Positions 41,597 through 50,784 are shown, numbered from the stretch's first letter. The stretch is DNA of 64,000 nt from an uncultured Alphaproteobacteria bacterium (GCA_934254915.1 CAKQMH010000004.1:1-64000), one strand, 5' to 3'. Made by a program: numbers and translations. Notes: generated by a model not told the origin, from the letters alone.

Positions 41597-44154
41597 TATT
41601 TTATTTCGGTTTTCTGCAATGATTCATTATAAGTTTTAGCAAAATTGCTAAAGGCTTTGACGTCATTTACTATATTATTGATTTGGCGAATGTCAACCTT
41701 ATCATTTTCGAGATGTTCGGTCAAAACATTAAAAGCACTGTAATAACCGGTGTTTTCAAAATAGGGGCGGAACTTGTGGCGCAAACGTACCAAAACGGTT
41801 TCACGTCCGGATTTTTTGAGCGCGGTAGCCCAATCTAAGATATAGGCGATTTGTTCATCGCTCAAGGGCTGGCCTTTGGTTGGTTTTTCAATCAAATATT
41901 TAATCGAATCAGCGGCTGCTCCCCATTGTTCGGAGCGCCAATAAATTTCGGTTTTGAGCAAGAGCGCATTTTTGCTGTAATCGTCTTCTAACAGCTCTAA
42001 AGCGTCATCGGTTTGTCCGGTATCAGCCAAAGCGCGGGCCTTGATTACGCGGCGGTGCGCTTGTAATGATTGCGGCAAGCCGTAACTATCGGTATCGTCA
42101 ATAACCTGTAAGGCCTCGCTTGGTTTGTTTTGGAAGAGGTAAATAACACCTAAACGGGCGCCGACTTTAGCGCGGTCAATGATGCTTAAATCCGGTTTGT
42201 TCAACAAATTTTCCAATAAAGACTGCGCCCGCGCCATAAGGTCAACCGCAACCAGACGATCCGCCAGTTTTTGAATAATGCTGTTTTGTTTTTTGCTTAA
42301 AGCCGCCAGCCATTCAAAGTCTTTGTACAAGGCTAAAGATTTTATGGCGGACATTTTATCATCAGCCTGATTGTTAAGGTAAATATCTTCAAATAAATTT
42401 ACCATCTTGGTGGTCAATTGCTCTTTTTGTGCGGGCGTAGAGAGCAACAAATTGTCTTTAAGCGTGCGGACGGCGTTATAATAGTCATTATTTTTGACAT
42501 AAAAGTCAGCCAGTTTATTGAGCAGTATCCATTTGAAGTTTTTTTCGCTCCAGGCAAATTTCAGTTTTTCCAATTCCGCAATGGCGTCATTTAATTTAAT
42601 CGCGTTGACTTTTTCGCTCAGAACAACATTATCATAACGCGACAGAGCCGAATATTTGGGCGAATCAGAATTAATCATCTGGCGATATTCTTTAATGGCA
42701 TTGCGCGGATAGCCTAAAAGTTCAAGCTTTTTGGCTGAAAGATAGCGAATCTGCAGGTCGCGGTTGCGCAGACGGTTAGTGCCGGTTTTCAAAATATCCA
42801 AAAAGTTTTGCGTAGCCATATCATCATTGGCGGCTAAAGCGTTTTGTGTCGCAATGACCGCAATTTCATCTTTAATCTCTTGCGGATATTCGTGGATTAA
42901 AGAAATGTAGGACAATAAAACGGCGTTGTTTTCCGGATTATATTGCAGCGCGCTGGAAGCCAACGTACGCCAAAATACCGCTTCATCATTATCCGGCAGG
43001 TTGCCGTAACCGAAGTTTTCAACCGCTTCGGCATAGCGATAAGTCAAAACGTTGGCAACCCCTAAAAGAGCATGAAACTTATCAAGTTTTGATTCCGGCA
43101 ATTGTGCATCCTGCATTTGGTGCAAAATATACAAAGCGTTTGTACCCAAACCTTTGGCGATGAAATATTTAATCAACTCCAAGCGGGCCAGATTTTTCTT
43201 TTCCGGTTCAGCGGCCAAAATGTCCTGCCGCATTTGATCAAGAGCTTGCAGGTAAGGCATCTCCAAGAGTTGCGGTGAAACTTTAATATCAAAAGTATTT
43301 TGTAATTCGCCGTTGTTTTTGAAAGCCTGCCGTCGTTTTTTGGCGTCTAAGTCAGAGCTGATATTGAGGCCGCGGTCGGCGGCGCGTAAAAAGAGTCCTG
43401 TATTACCGCGGGTGAGCGAAACATCTTGGGATTTGATAACAAAGGCCAAACCTTGGTCGGTTTTGAGCATATCAAATTCGGGATAATAGTAAGAATTGGC
43501 AAAACCAAGATTGGTCGTGGCTAAAGGCGCAATGGTGATAATATCACCGATATCGGGATCAATGGCCGTAACAATATTACCGCTGGTTTCGGTCGGAATA
43601 AACAGATAGGCGTGTTTAAGGCTGTCATATTGTGTATAAACGGTTATATCTTTTATTGTCGGCGGTTCGGCACCGGTCGTGAGGTCAATAATCCACATTA
43701 AACCTTCTTTACGGACAAAGGCTTGAACACCTTCTTGCGGGGTTAAGCGGATAATGGTGGCCGTTGGGTGCGGAAACTGGAGAATGTCAGCGGCCAGATT
43801 GCCTGCAGATTGGCGGAGTTGTTCCAAATCAACTACCTGTTGATGATCAAAAACAATCCATAAGTTTTTTTCACGCTTGAAAACCGCAGCACTGACCGGA
43901 AAGTTCCACGGAAAGCTCAGACTGGCAATTTTCGGGGCAGCAGATTTAAGCTGCGGAGCGGCAAGAGTTTCCTGCCGGCGGATATGTTGCGAGGTTTCGG
44001 CTATAATCGGTTGGCGCGGCAAAGGCTGAATAATTTCACTGCGAATAGCCGGAGTTTCGGCGGCAGCAAGCTGTCCGGCAAAGGCAAGTTGTAAGCCTAA
44101 AGCCAGCAGAACAGTAAATTTCAGAGTGGTGATATGTCGGAACAGATTTTGCAA
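41596..44154 (-). CDS. Exported tetratricopeptide-repeat protein of the flagellar operon
   Basis: An 852-residue protein with a signal peptide (1-32, ending AGQLAAAE). The N-terminal half (about 50-290) is beta-rich with no recognised domain; from about 330 to 830 it is a long series of helical tetratricopeptide-like pairs. Comparable large TPR proteins sit beside motE and fliM in other alphaproteobacteria, where they are thought to help flagellar motor or cell-surface assembly. It lies 9 nt after motE and overlaps uvrB by one base. Function is inferred from position only. Confidence 0.85.
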   Translation of the reverse strand: MQNLFRHITTLKFTVLLALGLQLAFAGQLAAAETPAIRSEIIQPLPRQPIIAETSQHIRRQETLAAPQLKSAAPKIASLSFPWNFPVSAAVFKREKNLWIVFDHQQVVDLEQLRQSAGNLAADILQFPHPTATIIRLTPQEGVQAFVRKEGLMWIIDLTTGAEPPTIKDITVYTQYDSLKHAYLFIPTETSGNIVTAIDPDIGDIITIAPLATTNLGFANSYYYPEFDMLKTDQGLAFVIKSQDVSLTRGNTGLFLRAADRGLNISSDLDAKKRRQAFKNNGELQNTFDIKVSPQLLEMPYLQALDQMRQDILAAEPEKKNLARLELIKYFIAKGLGTNALYILHQMQDAQLPESKLDKFHALLGVANVLTYRYAEAVENFGYGNLPDNDEAVFWRTLASSALQYNPENNAVLLSYISLIHEYPQEIKDEIAVIATQNALAANDDMATQNFLDILKTGTNRLRNRDLQIRYLSAKKLELLGYPRNAIKEYRQMINSDSPKYSALSRYDNVVLSEKVNAIKLNDAIAELEKLKFAWSEKNFKWILLNKLADFYVKNNDYYNAVRTLKDNLLLSTPAQKEQLTTKMVNLFEDIYLNNQADDKMSAIKSLALYKDFEWLAALSKKQNSIIQKLADRLVAVDLMARAQSLLENLLNKPDLSIIDRAKVGARLGVIYLFQNKPSEALQVIDDTDSYGLPQSLQAHRRVIKARALADTGQTDDALELLEDDYSKNALLLKTEIYWRSEQWGAAADSIKYLIEKPTKGQPLSDEQIAYILDWATALKKSGRETVLVRLRHKFRPYFENTGYYSAFNVLTEHLENDKVDIRQINNIVNDVKAFSNFAKTYNESLQKTEIK

Positions 44155-44163
44155 GTTCTAACC

Positions 44164-44811
44164 TCAGTTAAAGTTATTGCCGATAAGTTCCGCGGTAACA
44201 GCTCGCGCTTTTTCAGGATTCATTTGCGATAAAATAGCCGAAGATGCCGACGGTTTCATACCCTTAAGCAAGGCAACCGTAATGTCCATATCAAGCGTGT
44301 TGAAAATGCGGGCCGCGTCTTTGGGTTTCATTGAGGTATAAAGTTTGACTAAAGACGCGATATTTTCTTCCTGTTTTTGGTTGTATTCTTGAATCAGTTT
44401 TTGGAGTTTCTGCTCATAGGTTTTGAGCTGACTCAGCTTTTTATCAATTTCTTCCTCGGCGACTTTGAGCTGGATAGCGCGTTTGTCAATCTCCTTAGCG
44501 CGAACGTCAAGTGCCTCGCGGCGTTCGGCCAACTCTTGCAAAATGGTAATTTCGGATTGGGTGAAATTATTGACCTGATTAGCCGGTTTGGCCAGATTTT
44601 CAGGTGTTCCGGAGTTCAAAACTTTAGCCAAATCTTCGGTATCAGAGGTCGCGCTGTTGTCGGCGGCCAGAGCCTGAGTGGTGCGGATAGACAGTGTCTC
44701 AGGGCGCGAAAGGTTATTATAGTGATCAAAAACATTATTGATTTTGACACTCAACGTCAAAACGGCCGTAAAGATAAAAATGGGTAATAAACGTATTTTG
44801 TTGTTTTTCAT
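44164..44811 (-). CDS. motE: MotE-like flagellar motor protein
   Basis: A 215-residue membrane-anchored periplasmic protein. A signal anchor (about 8-27) is followed by a long coiled coil (about 85-155). A C-terminal MgtE-N-like domain (about 155-212) carries ASLVKLYTSMKPKDAARIFN and SAILSQMNPEKARAV. This layout is that of MotE, a chaperone-like factor for MotC/MotB function in alphaproteobacterial flagella. It lies 15 nt after the DUF6468 gene and 9 nt before the TPR gene. Confidence 0.87.
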   Translation of the reverse strand: MKNNKIRLLPIFIFTAVLTLSVKINNVFDHYNNLSRPETLSIRTTQALAADNSATSDTEDLAKVLNSGTPENLAKPANQVNNFTQSEITILQELAERREALDVRAKEIDKRAIQLKVAEEEIDKKLSQLKTYEQKLQKLIQEYNQKQEENIASLVKLYTSMKPKDAARIFNTLDMDITVALLKGMKPSASSAILSQMNPEKARAVTAELIGNNFN

Positions 44812-44826
44812 GTTTTGACCTTAGTT

Positions 44827-45297
44827 TTATTTTATTGAGCGCAAGGCTTTTAATAATTCCATTTCGGCTTCCGAACGCGAATCGCCAATGGTATCATTCA
44901 TCGGTTGAGAAGCTGAAGCTTTATTGGTTTTGAACAAACCTGACGGAGCTACCGTTTCCGGAGTTTTAATCTGCCGACCATCGCTGATAACTTGCTCCAG
45001 ACGATCAGCCAGGCTGTCGGCCCGTTCATTGATGAATAACAAATCATCTTTAATTTCTTTGGCGCTGTCGACAACTTCTTTCAGATTTTCCGATGAATGT
45101 TCGGTAACCGATTTTAGTTTCGGGATACTGTTTTCGGCTTTGAAGGTTGCCTCATTTAAGGCATTTACCAACTTGGAAAGGCTGTTTTGGTTTTGACGCA
45201 GCACTTCCAAATTTTTGTTGAGGCGGTATGCATACATAATCATCGGTACTAACAGCGCGATGATGGTCAAATTGGTTAAAAGCTCCAGACTATCCAT
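44827..45297 (-). CDS. DUF6468-type flagellar-operon membrane protein
   Basis: A 156-residue protein with one N-terminal membrane segment (LTIIALLVPMIMYAYRL), a coiled-coil stretch (about 40-110) and a Ser/Asp-rich tail ending LLKALRSIK. Proteins of this form occur next to fliM in alphaproteobacterial flagellar operons and are annotated as DUF6468. The start is ATG 45295-45297 (MDSLELL), inside the last codons of fliM, with AAGG 9 nt upstream, so translation is coupled. Confidence 0.82.
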   Translation of the reverse strand: MDSLELLTNLTIIALLVPMIMYAYRLNKNLEVLRQNQNSLSKLVNALNEATFKAENSIPKLKSVTEHSSENLKEVVDSAKEIKDDLLFINERADSLADRLEQVISDGRQIKTPETVAPSGLFKTNKASASQPMNDTIGDSRSEAEMELLKALRSIK

Positions 45298-46363
45298 CGT
45301 TTTCAGCCTTTCCTTCAACCTTGATTACAATATGATCGTCCTTGCGGCCCATGATGCCTTCCAACAACGGAACATCACCGCAGACAACGTTTACTTTTTC
45401 ATGAGGCGACATTTCCAGCGGCAGGAAAGAACCTTTTTCCCAAGCCGACATTTCACCGAGTTTTATCACTTTTTCTTTCAAAACGGCTTGAATTTCCACA
45501 TCAGTATCCCAAAGTTGCGACATCAGGTGGTTTTCCCAAATAGTGTCGCGTCCGAAACGTTCGCCCATAAACATTTGGAGCAGTAATTCGCGCACCGGTT
45601 CAAGTGTAGCATAAGGAATCATCAAATCCAACTTACCGCCGCGATCTTCCATATCAATGCGCAGGTGAGCCACAATTACGGCATTGGATAGTCGCGAAAT
45701 GGTGGCAAAACGCGGATTGGTTTCCAGACGGTCAAAGACAAAGCTGACCGAAGTGATAGGATCGAAAGCTGTAGAAAGATCGGTCAAAATCAACTGCAGC
45801 ATTTCTTTGACGATGTTCAGTTCAATGGTGGTGTAAGGACGTCCCTCAATACGCATGGCGGCTGTTCCGCGGCGTCCGCCCAATAAAACATCAACCATTG
45901 AATAAATCAGGGAGCTGTCCAAAGACATCAACCCGTAATTGTCCCATTCCTCAGCTTTGAAAACATTGAGCAAAGTCGGCAAGGTAAGAGAGTCGATATA
46001 TTCGCCGAAACGCATGGATTCAATACTGTCTAACGAAACTTCGACATTGTCTTGAGTGTAGTTACGCAAAGAAGTCGCCATCAAGCGGATAAGGCGGTCA
46101 AACACAATCTCCAACATCGGCAGGCGTTCATATGAAACCATTGATGAATTAAGAATCGCACGCACACCGGTTTTCATTGGGCGATATTCATCATCGTCAT
46201 CATTGGAGTAGCCAAGCAGGCTGTCGATTTCTTCCTGATTGAGAATTTTCGAATCGGCAGCATCATTATTATTTTCACTGCTGTTGGGGTTATCTCTGAC
46301 CTGAATCGAATCAGCCCAGTTTTCAGCAGCGGTATTTTCAGTTTTCTTTTCTTCTTCAGCCAC
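45290..46363 (-). CDS. fliM: Flagellar motor switch protein FliM
   Basis: A 357-residue C-ring switch protein. The N-terminal CheY-binding motif appears as LNQEEIDSLLGY (residues about 41-52), the middle CheC-like domain runs about 70-260, and a SpoA domain (about 270-350) mediates contact with FliN. The first 40 residues are an acidic extension before the CheY motif. It lies 11 nt after fliL. Confidence 0.95.
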   Translation of the reverse strand: MAEEEKKTENTAAENWADSIQVRDNPNSSENNNDAADSKILNQEEIDSLLGYSNDDDDEYRPMKTGVRAILNSSMVSYERLPMLEIVFDRLIRLMATSLRNYTQDNVEVSLDSIESMRFGEYIDSLTLPTLLNVFKAEEWDNYGLMSLDSSLIYSMVDVLLGGRRGTAAMRIEGRPYTTIELNIVKEMLQLILTDLSTAFDPITSVSFVFDRLETNPRFATISRLSNAVIVAHLRIDMEDRGGKLDLMIPYATLEPVRELLLQMFMGERFGRDTIWENHLMSQLWDTDVEIQAVLKEKVIKLGEMSAWEKGSFLPLEMSPHEKVNVVCGDVPLLEGIMGRKDDHIVIKVEGKAENDG

Positions 46364-46374
46364 AGTAAAATCCT

Positions 46375-46911
46375 CTAGTTATTATCCGGTGTTTGAATTT
46401 CAAAATTCTTAAAATTCAGGTTGGAAACTTTAATCGGAGATATTAGCAGATTTATGCGATAAAGCAATTCTTCTTTAAGCCAGTATAAACCGCTTGCCCC
46501 CGAAACTTCATCAGCTGTCAGTTCAATAGTATGGGAGATAACCGCGTCATTAATCCGGGGAATCAGAGCTTCCACCCGTGCAACATCTTCAATGTTAGAC
46601 AATTCAAGATTAATTTTAATCTTAACAACATCATCACGGTGGTTGGCATTTTTCAGTCTGGCGCTGATTTCGGGCAAGTCATAAAAAACCGTGATGCCGT
46701 TTGTCGGATTACCGTCTTCATCAGTGGCGTTTTTGACAATACTGTAATTCAGTCCCGCTCCATAGTCGCGGTTAAAGGTATAATAAAGCCCGACAATCAA
46801 GCCGATAACGACCATAGCCGGAATCAAAAAAAGCAAAATTTTCTTACGGCTGATTTTCGGCTTTACTTCAACGTCTTCATCGTCATCAAAATCGTCATTT
46901 TGATTTATCAT
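46375..46911 (-). CDS. fliL: Flagellar basal body protein FliL
   Basis: A 178-residue FliL: an acidic cytoplasmic tail (1-22), one membrane helix (about 25-46) and a periplasmic SPFH-like domain (about 60-178). It rings the stator and supports torque. It is the first gene of the fliL-fliM-DUF6468-motE-TPR-uvrB transcription unit. The next 370 bp upstream are repeats. Confidence 0.92.
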   Translation of the reverse strand: MINQNDDFDDDEDVEVKPKISRKKILLFLIPAMVVIGLIVGLYYTFNRDYGAGLNYSIVKNATDEDGNPTNGITVFYDLPEISARLKNANHRDDVVKIKINLELSNIEDVARVEALIPRINDAVISHTIELTADEVSGASGLYWLKEELLYRINLLISPIKVSNLNFKNFEIQTPDNN

Positions 46912-47011
46912 AATATCCCCAATACAATTTCATCTATAGACTTTTCACATTTTACAGCAATTATTTAAGAAATAAATGTAAAAGTGTTAGTTATACGCAA
47001 GCACCAAGAAG

Positions 47012-47127
47012 TTCGTATAACGGCACATCTAAAGCGATTTTGTGCGGTCTCGAAAAATTCATGTACTTCTTTGTACACTAAAATTTTTCTCGCCTTCAAA
47101 ATCACTTTATCTGCACCATTCTCCGAA
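47012..47127. repeat. 116-bp flagellin-linked repeat, copy B
   Basis: Near-identical to 648-763. A second, related but divergent unit follows at 47128-47281, with CGGTCTCG, ATGTAC-loop-GTACACT and CTCGCC in the same order, and ends in GCTCGTATAACGGCAC, the repeat's opening sequence, next to the flagellin stop. The interval 46912-47281 has no convincing gene. Confidence 0.8.
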
Positions 47128-47281
47128 CTTCCCCGGAAGCTCGTCTAGAGGTTTTCTAGAGCAGCTAACAGCGGTCTCGTGTTCGGTCATGTACTATTTT
47201 GTACACTCACTCACACTCGCCTTGTTATCCACTCTATAAATTCCTCTATCCGAAACTTCCCGGAAGCTCGTATAACGGCAC

Positions 47282-49059
47282 TTAAAAGAGTTTGAGTATC
47301 TCCCGTGTTGCCTCGGAGGCTAAGGAGAGAGCGTTGACTGCTAGTTGTTGTCGGGTTTGGAGGGCGAGCATGGTTGCACTTTCGGAATTCATATCCGCAA
47401 GGGTTAAATTATCCGCACCCTCAGTCAGAACATTAATCAGACTGTCAGTGAAATTCTGACGGGTGGTAAGGATACTATAATTATTGCCTAATTCAGTAGT
47501 GAAACTTCGGATAGACGACAGCGCGTCGGCGATTTCGGATAAGGATTGGGCAATATCACCCTGCGTTTGCCATTCAAATGTCGTTAGTCCTAAAGAAGAA
47601 CTCGTCATATCCGCTCCGTCGACGGTAAGTGAACTGCTACGGTCTTCGTTGAACATGACGGATAAGTCATTACCTTTAAGTAGATTAATACCTTTATATG
47701 ACGCGTCATTCATCAGCTCATCGTATTGATTAATCAGTTTCTTGTAGCCTTTAGCCGCTTTGTCAGTATTATTGGCTGTCCGCTTGTTTACCGGCGGAAA
47801 GTTATTCCAATCGGTTGTGTTTGAGGTCTTAGTAAAACCCGGTAACGTACCTAAATTTTGGGATGTTATATTTGTTCTATACGTTGCATTACCTAAGATA
47901 GTTGTGCCGGTGCTGATAGTAGATACTAATCCATATCCATCATTAATATTTAGCCGACTGCCGGCTTCAAAGTTGATTTTATTACGAGTTTCTTCGGTAC
48001 TTGATATGTCTATGTCTAAGTATTTTGTGATATTTATTGTTGCCCCGTTATGAACATTTGTGGTGTTGTTATCATATTTATTATAACCAAAATAAATGCG
48101 GCTGTTTAAGTTGAGGTTACCGTATATATCAGTTATTGTATTGGTATAAAGCTGTATTCCAGATGGAGTGTAAGTGCTGCAAGCCTGAGATTCAATATTA
48201 ATGGTAGCGTCTTTTTCTACAATTAGGTGTCCATTTGATGATAGCACCCCCCCCCGTAGTAATTGGTGCTTTTGATATTAATCTGTCCGCTGATGGTTAA
48301 ATCACCATACCAAGAAGATATAGCCGCTTGTCCTACACCAGATTGAACCATTTCGGCAGTCAGATTTAAATCTAAATTATTAACTAACAAGTTAGAGCCA
48401 TAATCTGTTTTGTAAATTAAGTCACACCTTTCAATGGTTGTGGTTTCAAAATTTAATTCTAAATCCGAAATGATATTAGTCTTATTAGTGAAAATGGCAT
48501 ACCGATTATTCTCCTTAAAATTAATCTTGGAAAATTTTTTGTTGCCGGTGTAGCCGGTGAAATATTCTGTACCGACTAATTTCTGCCCGTCTTGGAGTCT
48601 AAGAGCTTCGTTTTCAAAATAATTTATTTCGCCGTAAACACAAATGGTTTTAATACCGGAATTAACCGCGTTTTTGAGTTCTTGGGCAGAGGTTACAACT
48701 GTGCCGCTATCGCCGACTAACGCTTGCATGTCTTGAAAGGAGGGTATGACGGTGGTGTCAAGCGTCGAGTTAGCGAGAGCGGCAGCGTGGGCAAGCAGTT
48801 CCGATCCGGCTTCGAGCGCAGTGTTCGCGGCTTTGACCGTGGAAACAGCTTGTTCCATAGAGTCAAGGAGTGTGGAAAGGTCGGTTGCCCGATTGTTCAG
48901 TGATTTAGCAGTATAGAATGAGGAAGGATTATCAATTGCGGAGTTGACCTTGAGGCCGGTCGCCAAGCGATTCTGCGTCAGACTGACTTGCCCGCTGATA
49001 TTCTGCAGGCTAAGCAGATTGCTGCGCATACTCGTATTGAGGCTGATTCCTCCCGCCAC
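47282..49059 (-). CDS. Flagellin, frameshifted at a G9 tract (putatively phase-variable)
   Basis: One flagellin gene broken into two frames. The first 278 codons (49059 down to 48223) start at GTG with an AAGGAG-like site and give the D0/D1 N-terminus and part of a beta-rich central region. The frame then runs into a stop after YYGGGCYHQMDT. The remaining part (from about 48247 to 47282) resumes the beta-rich region and ends in a normal flagellin D1/D0 C-terminus (TRQQLAVNALSLASEATREI). At 48247-48255 lie nine G residues on the coding strand; ten (or seven) would give one uninterrupted protein of about 592 residues. The central part has short alternating strands with Asn-rich turns, like a right-handed beta-helix, in place of usual D2/D3. 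Either real length variation or a homopolymer error explains the break. Confidence 0.85.
48247..48255 (-). repeat. Homopolymer G9 tract inside the flagellin gene
   Basis: Nine C residues on the plus strand, between TACTAC and TGCTATC on the coding strand, exactly where the reading frame changes. Confidence 0.9.
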
Positions 49060-49089
49060 GACCTTACTCCTTTCATTAATTTTACTAAG

Positions 49090-49126
49090 ATTATAGTAAC
49101 AATGTAATAGTTACTTTTGGGTTAAC
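49090..49126 (-). promoter_or_regulatory. Putative flagellin promoter and operator, second copy
   Basis: TATAAT (49090-49095) with the same GTAAC-N9-GTTAC repeat and GTTAAC as at 598-634; one base differs in the spacer. Confidence 0.5.
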
Positions 49127-49138
49127 AAGAGAGAAAAA

Positions 49139-49257
49139 TTCGTATAACGGCACATCTAAAGCGATTTTACGGGGCTGTCGCCATCCTCATTTACGTTTTA
49201 TGTAAACTCCGGTGTCGCCACCCCTAGAAATCACTTTATCTGTGACCATTCTCCGAA
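49139..49257. repeat. Flagellin-linked repeat, centre-exchanged variant
   Basis: It shares its ends (TTCGTATAACGGCACATCTAAAGCGATTTT and ATCACTTTATCTG-ACCATTCTCCGAA) with copies A and B. Its middle is replaced by a different sequence with TTTAC-loop-GTAAA and a direct repeat of TGTCGCCA. The 49060-49496 interval has no gene; it also holds the promoter and the inverted-repeat element at 49286-49431. Confidence 0.75.
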
Positions 49258-49285
49258 TTTTTGAAAGCGGATGTTGTTTTTAAAA

Positions 49286-49431
49286 TGTCATTTCGACTGG
49301 AGCGATAGCGGAATGGAGAAATCTCGGCCTTAGTGTATTGTCGGGCGAAGTCCCAACATTGAGATTGTTGCAACACCGCAAAAAAATATAGCCGAGATCC
49401 TTCCACGCGCTAACGCTTGGTCAGGATGACA
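49286..49431. repeat. Second copy of the inverted-repeat element
   Basis: Aligns with 821-955 (TGTCATTTCGACTGGAGCG, CTCGGC, TGTCGGGCGAAGTCC, GCAACACCGCAAAA, AGCCGAGA) but its right end has changed, so the 20-bp terminal repeat is lost. Confidence 0.7.
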
Positions 49432-49444
49432 TTTTTAAATAAAA

Positions 49445-49472
49445 AAGACTGGAATCGGAGGATTCCAGTCTT
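49445..49472 (-). terminator. Terminator of the rpsF-rpsR-rplI operon
   Basis: A 12-bp perfect stem (AAGACTGGAATC with GATTCCAGTCTT) and a T-run on the minus strand, 25 nt past the rplI stop. Confidence 0.9.
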
Positions 49473-49496
49473 GAGATTTACCTTAAAGGATAAAGA

Positions 49497-49988
49497 CTAT
49501 TCAGCAGTATTGCTGTAAGCCTTAGCCTGTTTTTTAGCTTCGTCTTCTGTTCTGGCAACGTTTACCAAAATAGTTTGCGAAATTTCAGGGTGCAGGTTTA
49601 ATTTAACCTGGTAAACACCCAAATCTTTGATGGCGTTTTCCAGATAAACCTGACGGCGTTCTACGGCAAAACCGGCGTCTTTGATTGCTGCGGCAATGTC
49701 ACGAATGGTAACAGAACCGTACAATTGACCGGTTTCAGCAGCCTGACGAACCAAAACTGCAGAAAAGCCTTTCAAATCTTCAGCCAATTTAGCTGCGTCA
49801 TCGAAAAGTTTTTGGTTGTGAGCTTCCAACTCAGCTTTCTGTGCTTCATAAGCAGCCAGATTAGCTTCAGTTGCGCGCAATGCCTTTTTAGAAGGCAACA
49901 GGTAGTTGCGGGCATAACCGTTTTTAACGTTTACTTTTTCGCCCATCTTGCCCAATTTGTCGATATGTTCAAGCAGAATAACTTCCAT
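49497..49988 (-). CDS. rplI: 50S ribosomal protein L9
   Basis: A 163-residue L9 with the conserved N-terminal domain (LLEHIDKLGKMGEKVNVKNG, then YARNYLLPSKKA), a long central helix and the C-terminal 23S rRNA-binding domain. Slightly longer than E. coli L9. Last gene of the operon. Confidence 0.97.
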   Translation of the reverse strand: MEVILLEHIDKLGKMGEKVNVKNGYARNYLLPSKKALRATEANLAAYEAQKAELEAHNQKLFDDAAKLAEDLKGFSAVLVRQAAETGQLYGSVTIRDIAAAIKDAGFAVERRQVYLENAIKDLGVYQVKLNLHPEISQTILVNVARTEDEAKKQAKAYSNTAE

Positions 49989-49999
49989 TTTCTCTCTCC

Positions 50000-50227
50000 T
50001 TACATAGCAACATACGGCAACAAACCAAGATAACGAGCGCGTTTGATAGCACGAGCCAATTCTCTTTGTTTTTTAGCTGAAACTGAAGTGATACGGCTAG
50101 GAATAATTTTGCCTTTTTCCGAAATATAACGGGAAAGCATTTTAACATCCTTGTAGTCGATTTTTAATCCGTCTTCGCCGGAAAACGGACAGCTCTTTTT
50201 TCTTCTAAAGAATACTTGTTTAGCCAT
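50000..50227 (-). CDS. rpsR: 30S ribosomal protein S18
   Basis: A 75-residue S18 with the signature DYKDVKMLSRYISEKGKI and the basic C-terminal stretch ITSVSAKKQRELARAIKRAR. It pairs with S6 on the small subunit, as reflected in the gene order rpsF-rpsR-rplI. Confidence 0.97.
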   Translation of the reverse strand: MAKQVFFRRKKSCPFSGEDGLKIDYKDVKMLSRYISEKGKIIPSRITSVSAKKQRELARAIKRARYLGLLPYVAM

Positions 50228-50238
50228 TTTATGTTCTC

Positions 50239-50577
50239 CTATTCTTCAACAGCGGCTTCGGAAGCTTCGGTGTCAGATGCTTCTTTAGAGAAGTCTTCAA
50301 CCTTAACAGTCATGTAGCGGATAACGTCTTCGTTAACACGCAACAATCTTTCATACTCGGCAATTGCGGTAGCCGGAGCAGCGATGTTTAACAGAACATA
50401 GTAGCCTTTACGGTTTTTCTTGATGCGATAAGCAAGGTTTTTCAAACCCCAGTTATCGACGCGGACAACTTCACCGCCTTGGTTAGCAATAACATTGCTC
50501 ATTTCTGAAACCAGATTGCTAACTTGGGAAGTACCCAAATCCTGACGTGCAATCAGCACGCTTTCGTATTTATTCAT
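50239..50577 (-). CDS. rpsF: 30S ribosomal protein S6
   Basis: A 112-residue S6: ferredoxin-like fold starting MNKYESVLIARQDL, with VDNWGLKNLAYRIKK and a short acidic tail. First gene of the operon; it binds S18. Confidence 0.97.
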   Translation of the reverse strand: MNKYESVLIARQDLGTSQVSNLVSEMSNVIANQGGEVVRVDNWGLKNLAYRIKKNRKGYYVLLNIAAPATAIAEYERLLRVNEDVIRYMTVKVEDFSKEASDTEASEAAVEE

Positions 50578-50610
50578 TATAAAAAATCTCCTTATGGATT
50601 CTCAACAAAT

Positions 50611-50697
50611 GGCCGAAAAACGGCCGGTTCTTGTATAGCTGCCGCTTTCGACAGCAAGGGACGAGGTGCAACATAACATAAACAATAGAAATTGCAA
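50611..50697 (-). promoter_or_regulatory. Putative rpsF promoter and leader hairpin
   Basis: On the minus strand TTGCAA (50692-50697), 16 nt, TATGTT (50670-50675). In the leader, GGCCG-TTTTT-CGGCC (50611-50625) is a hairpin that could bind S6-S18, as known for rpsF leaders in other bacteria; the typical bulge motif was not confirmed. Confidence 0.45.
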
Positions 50698-50784
50698 GCT
50701 TTTTGTTTGACAAAATTTATATAATTTTAACATTTTAAGGTTAGATTTAATTCAGGTTAACCACTAATTACGGATCGAAAAACA

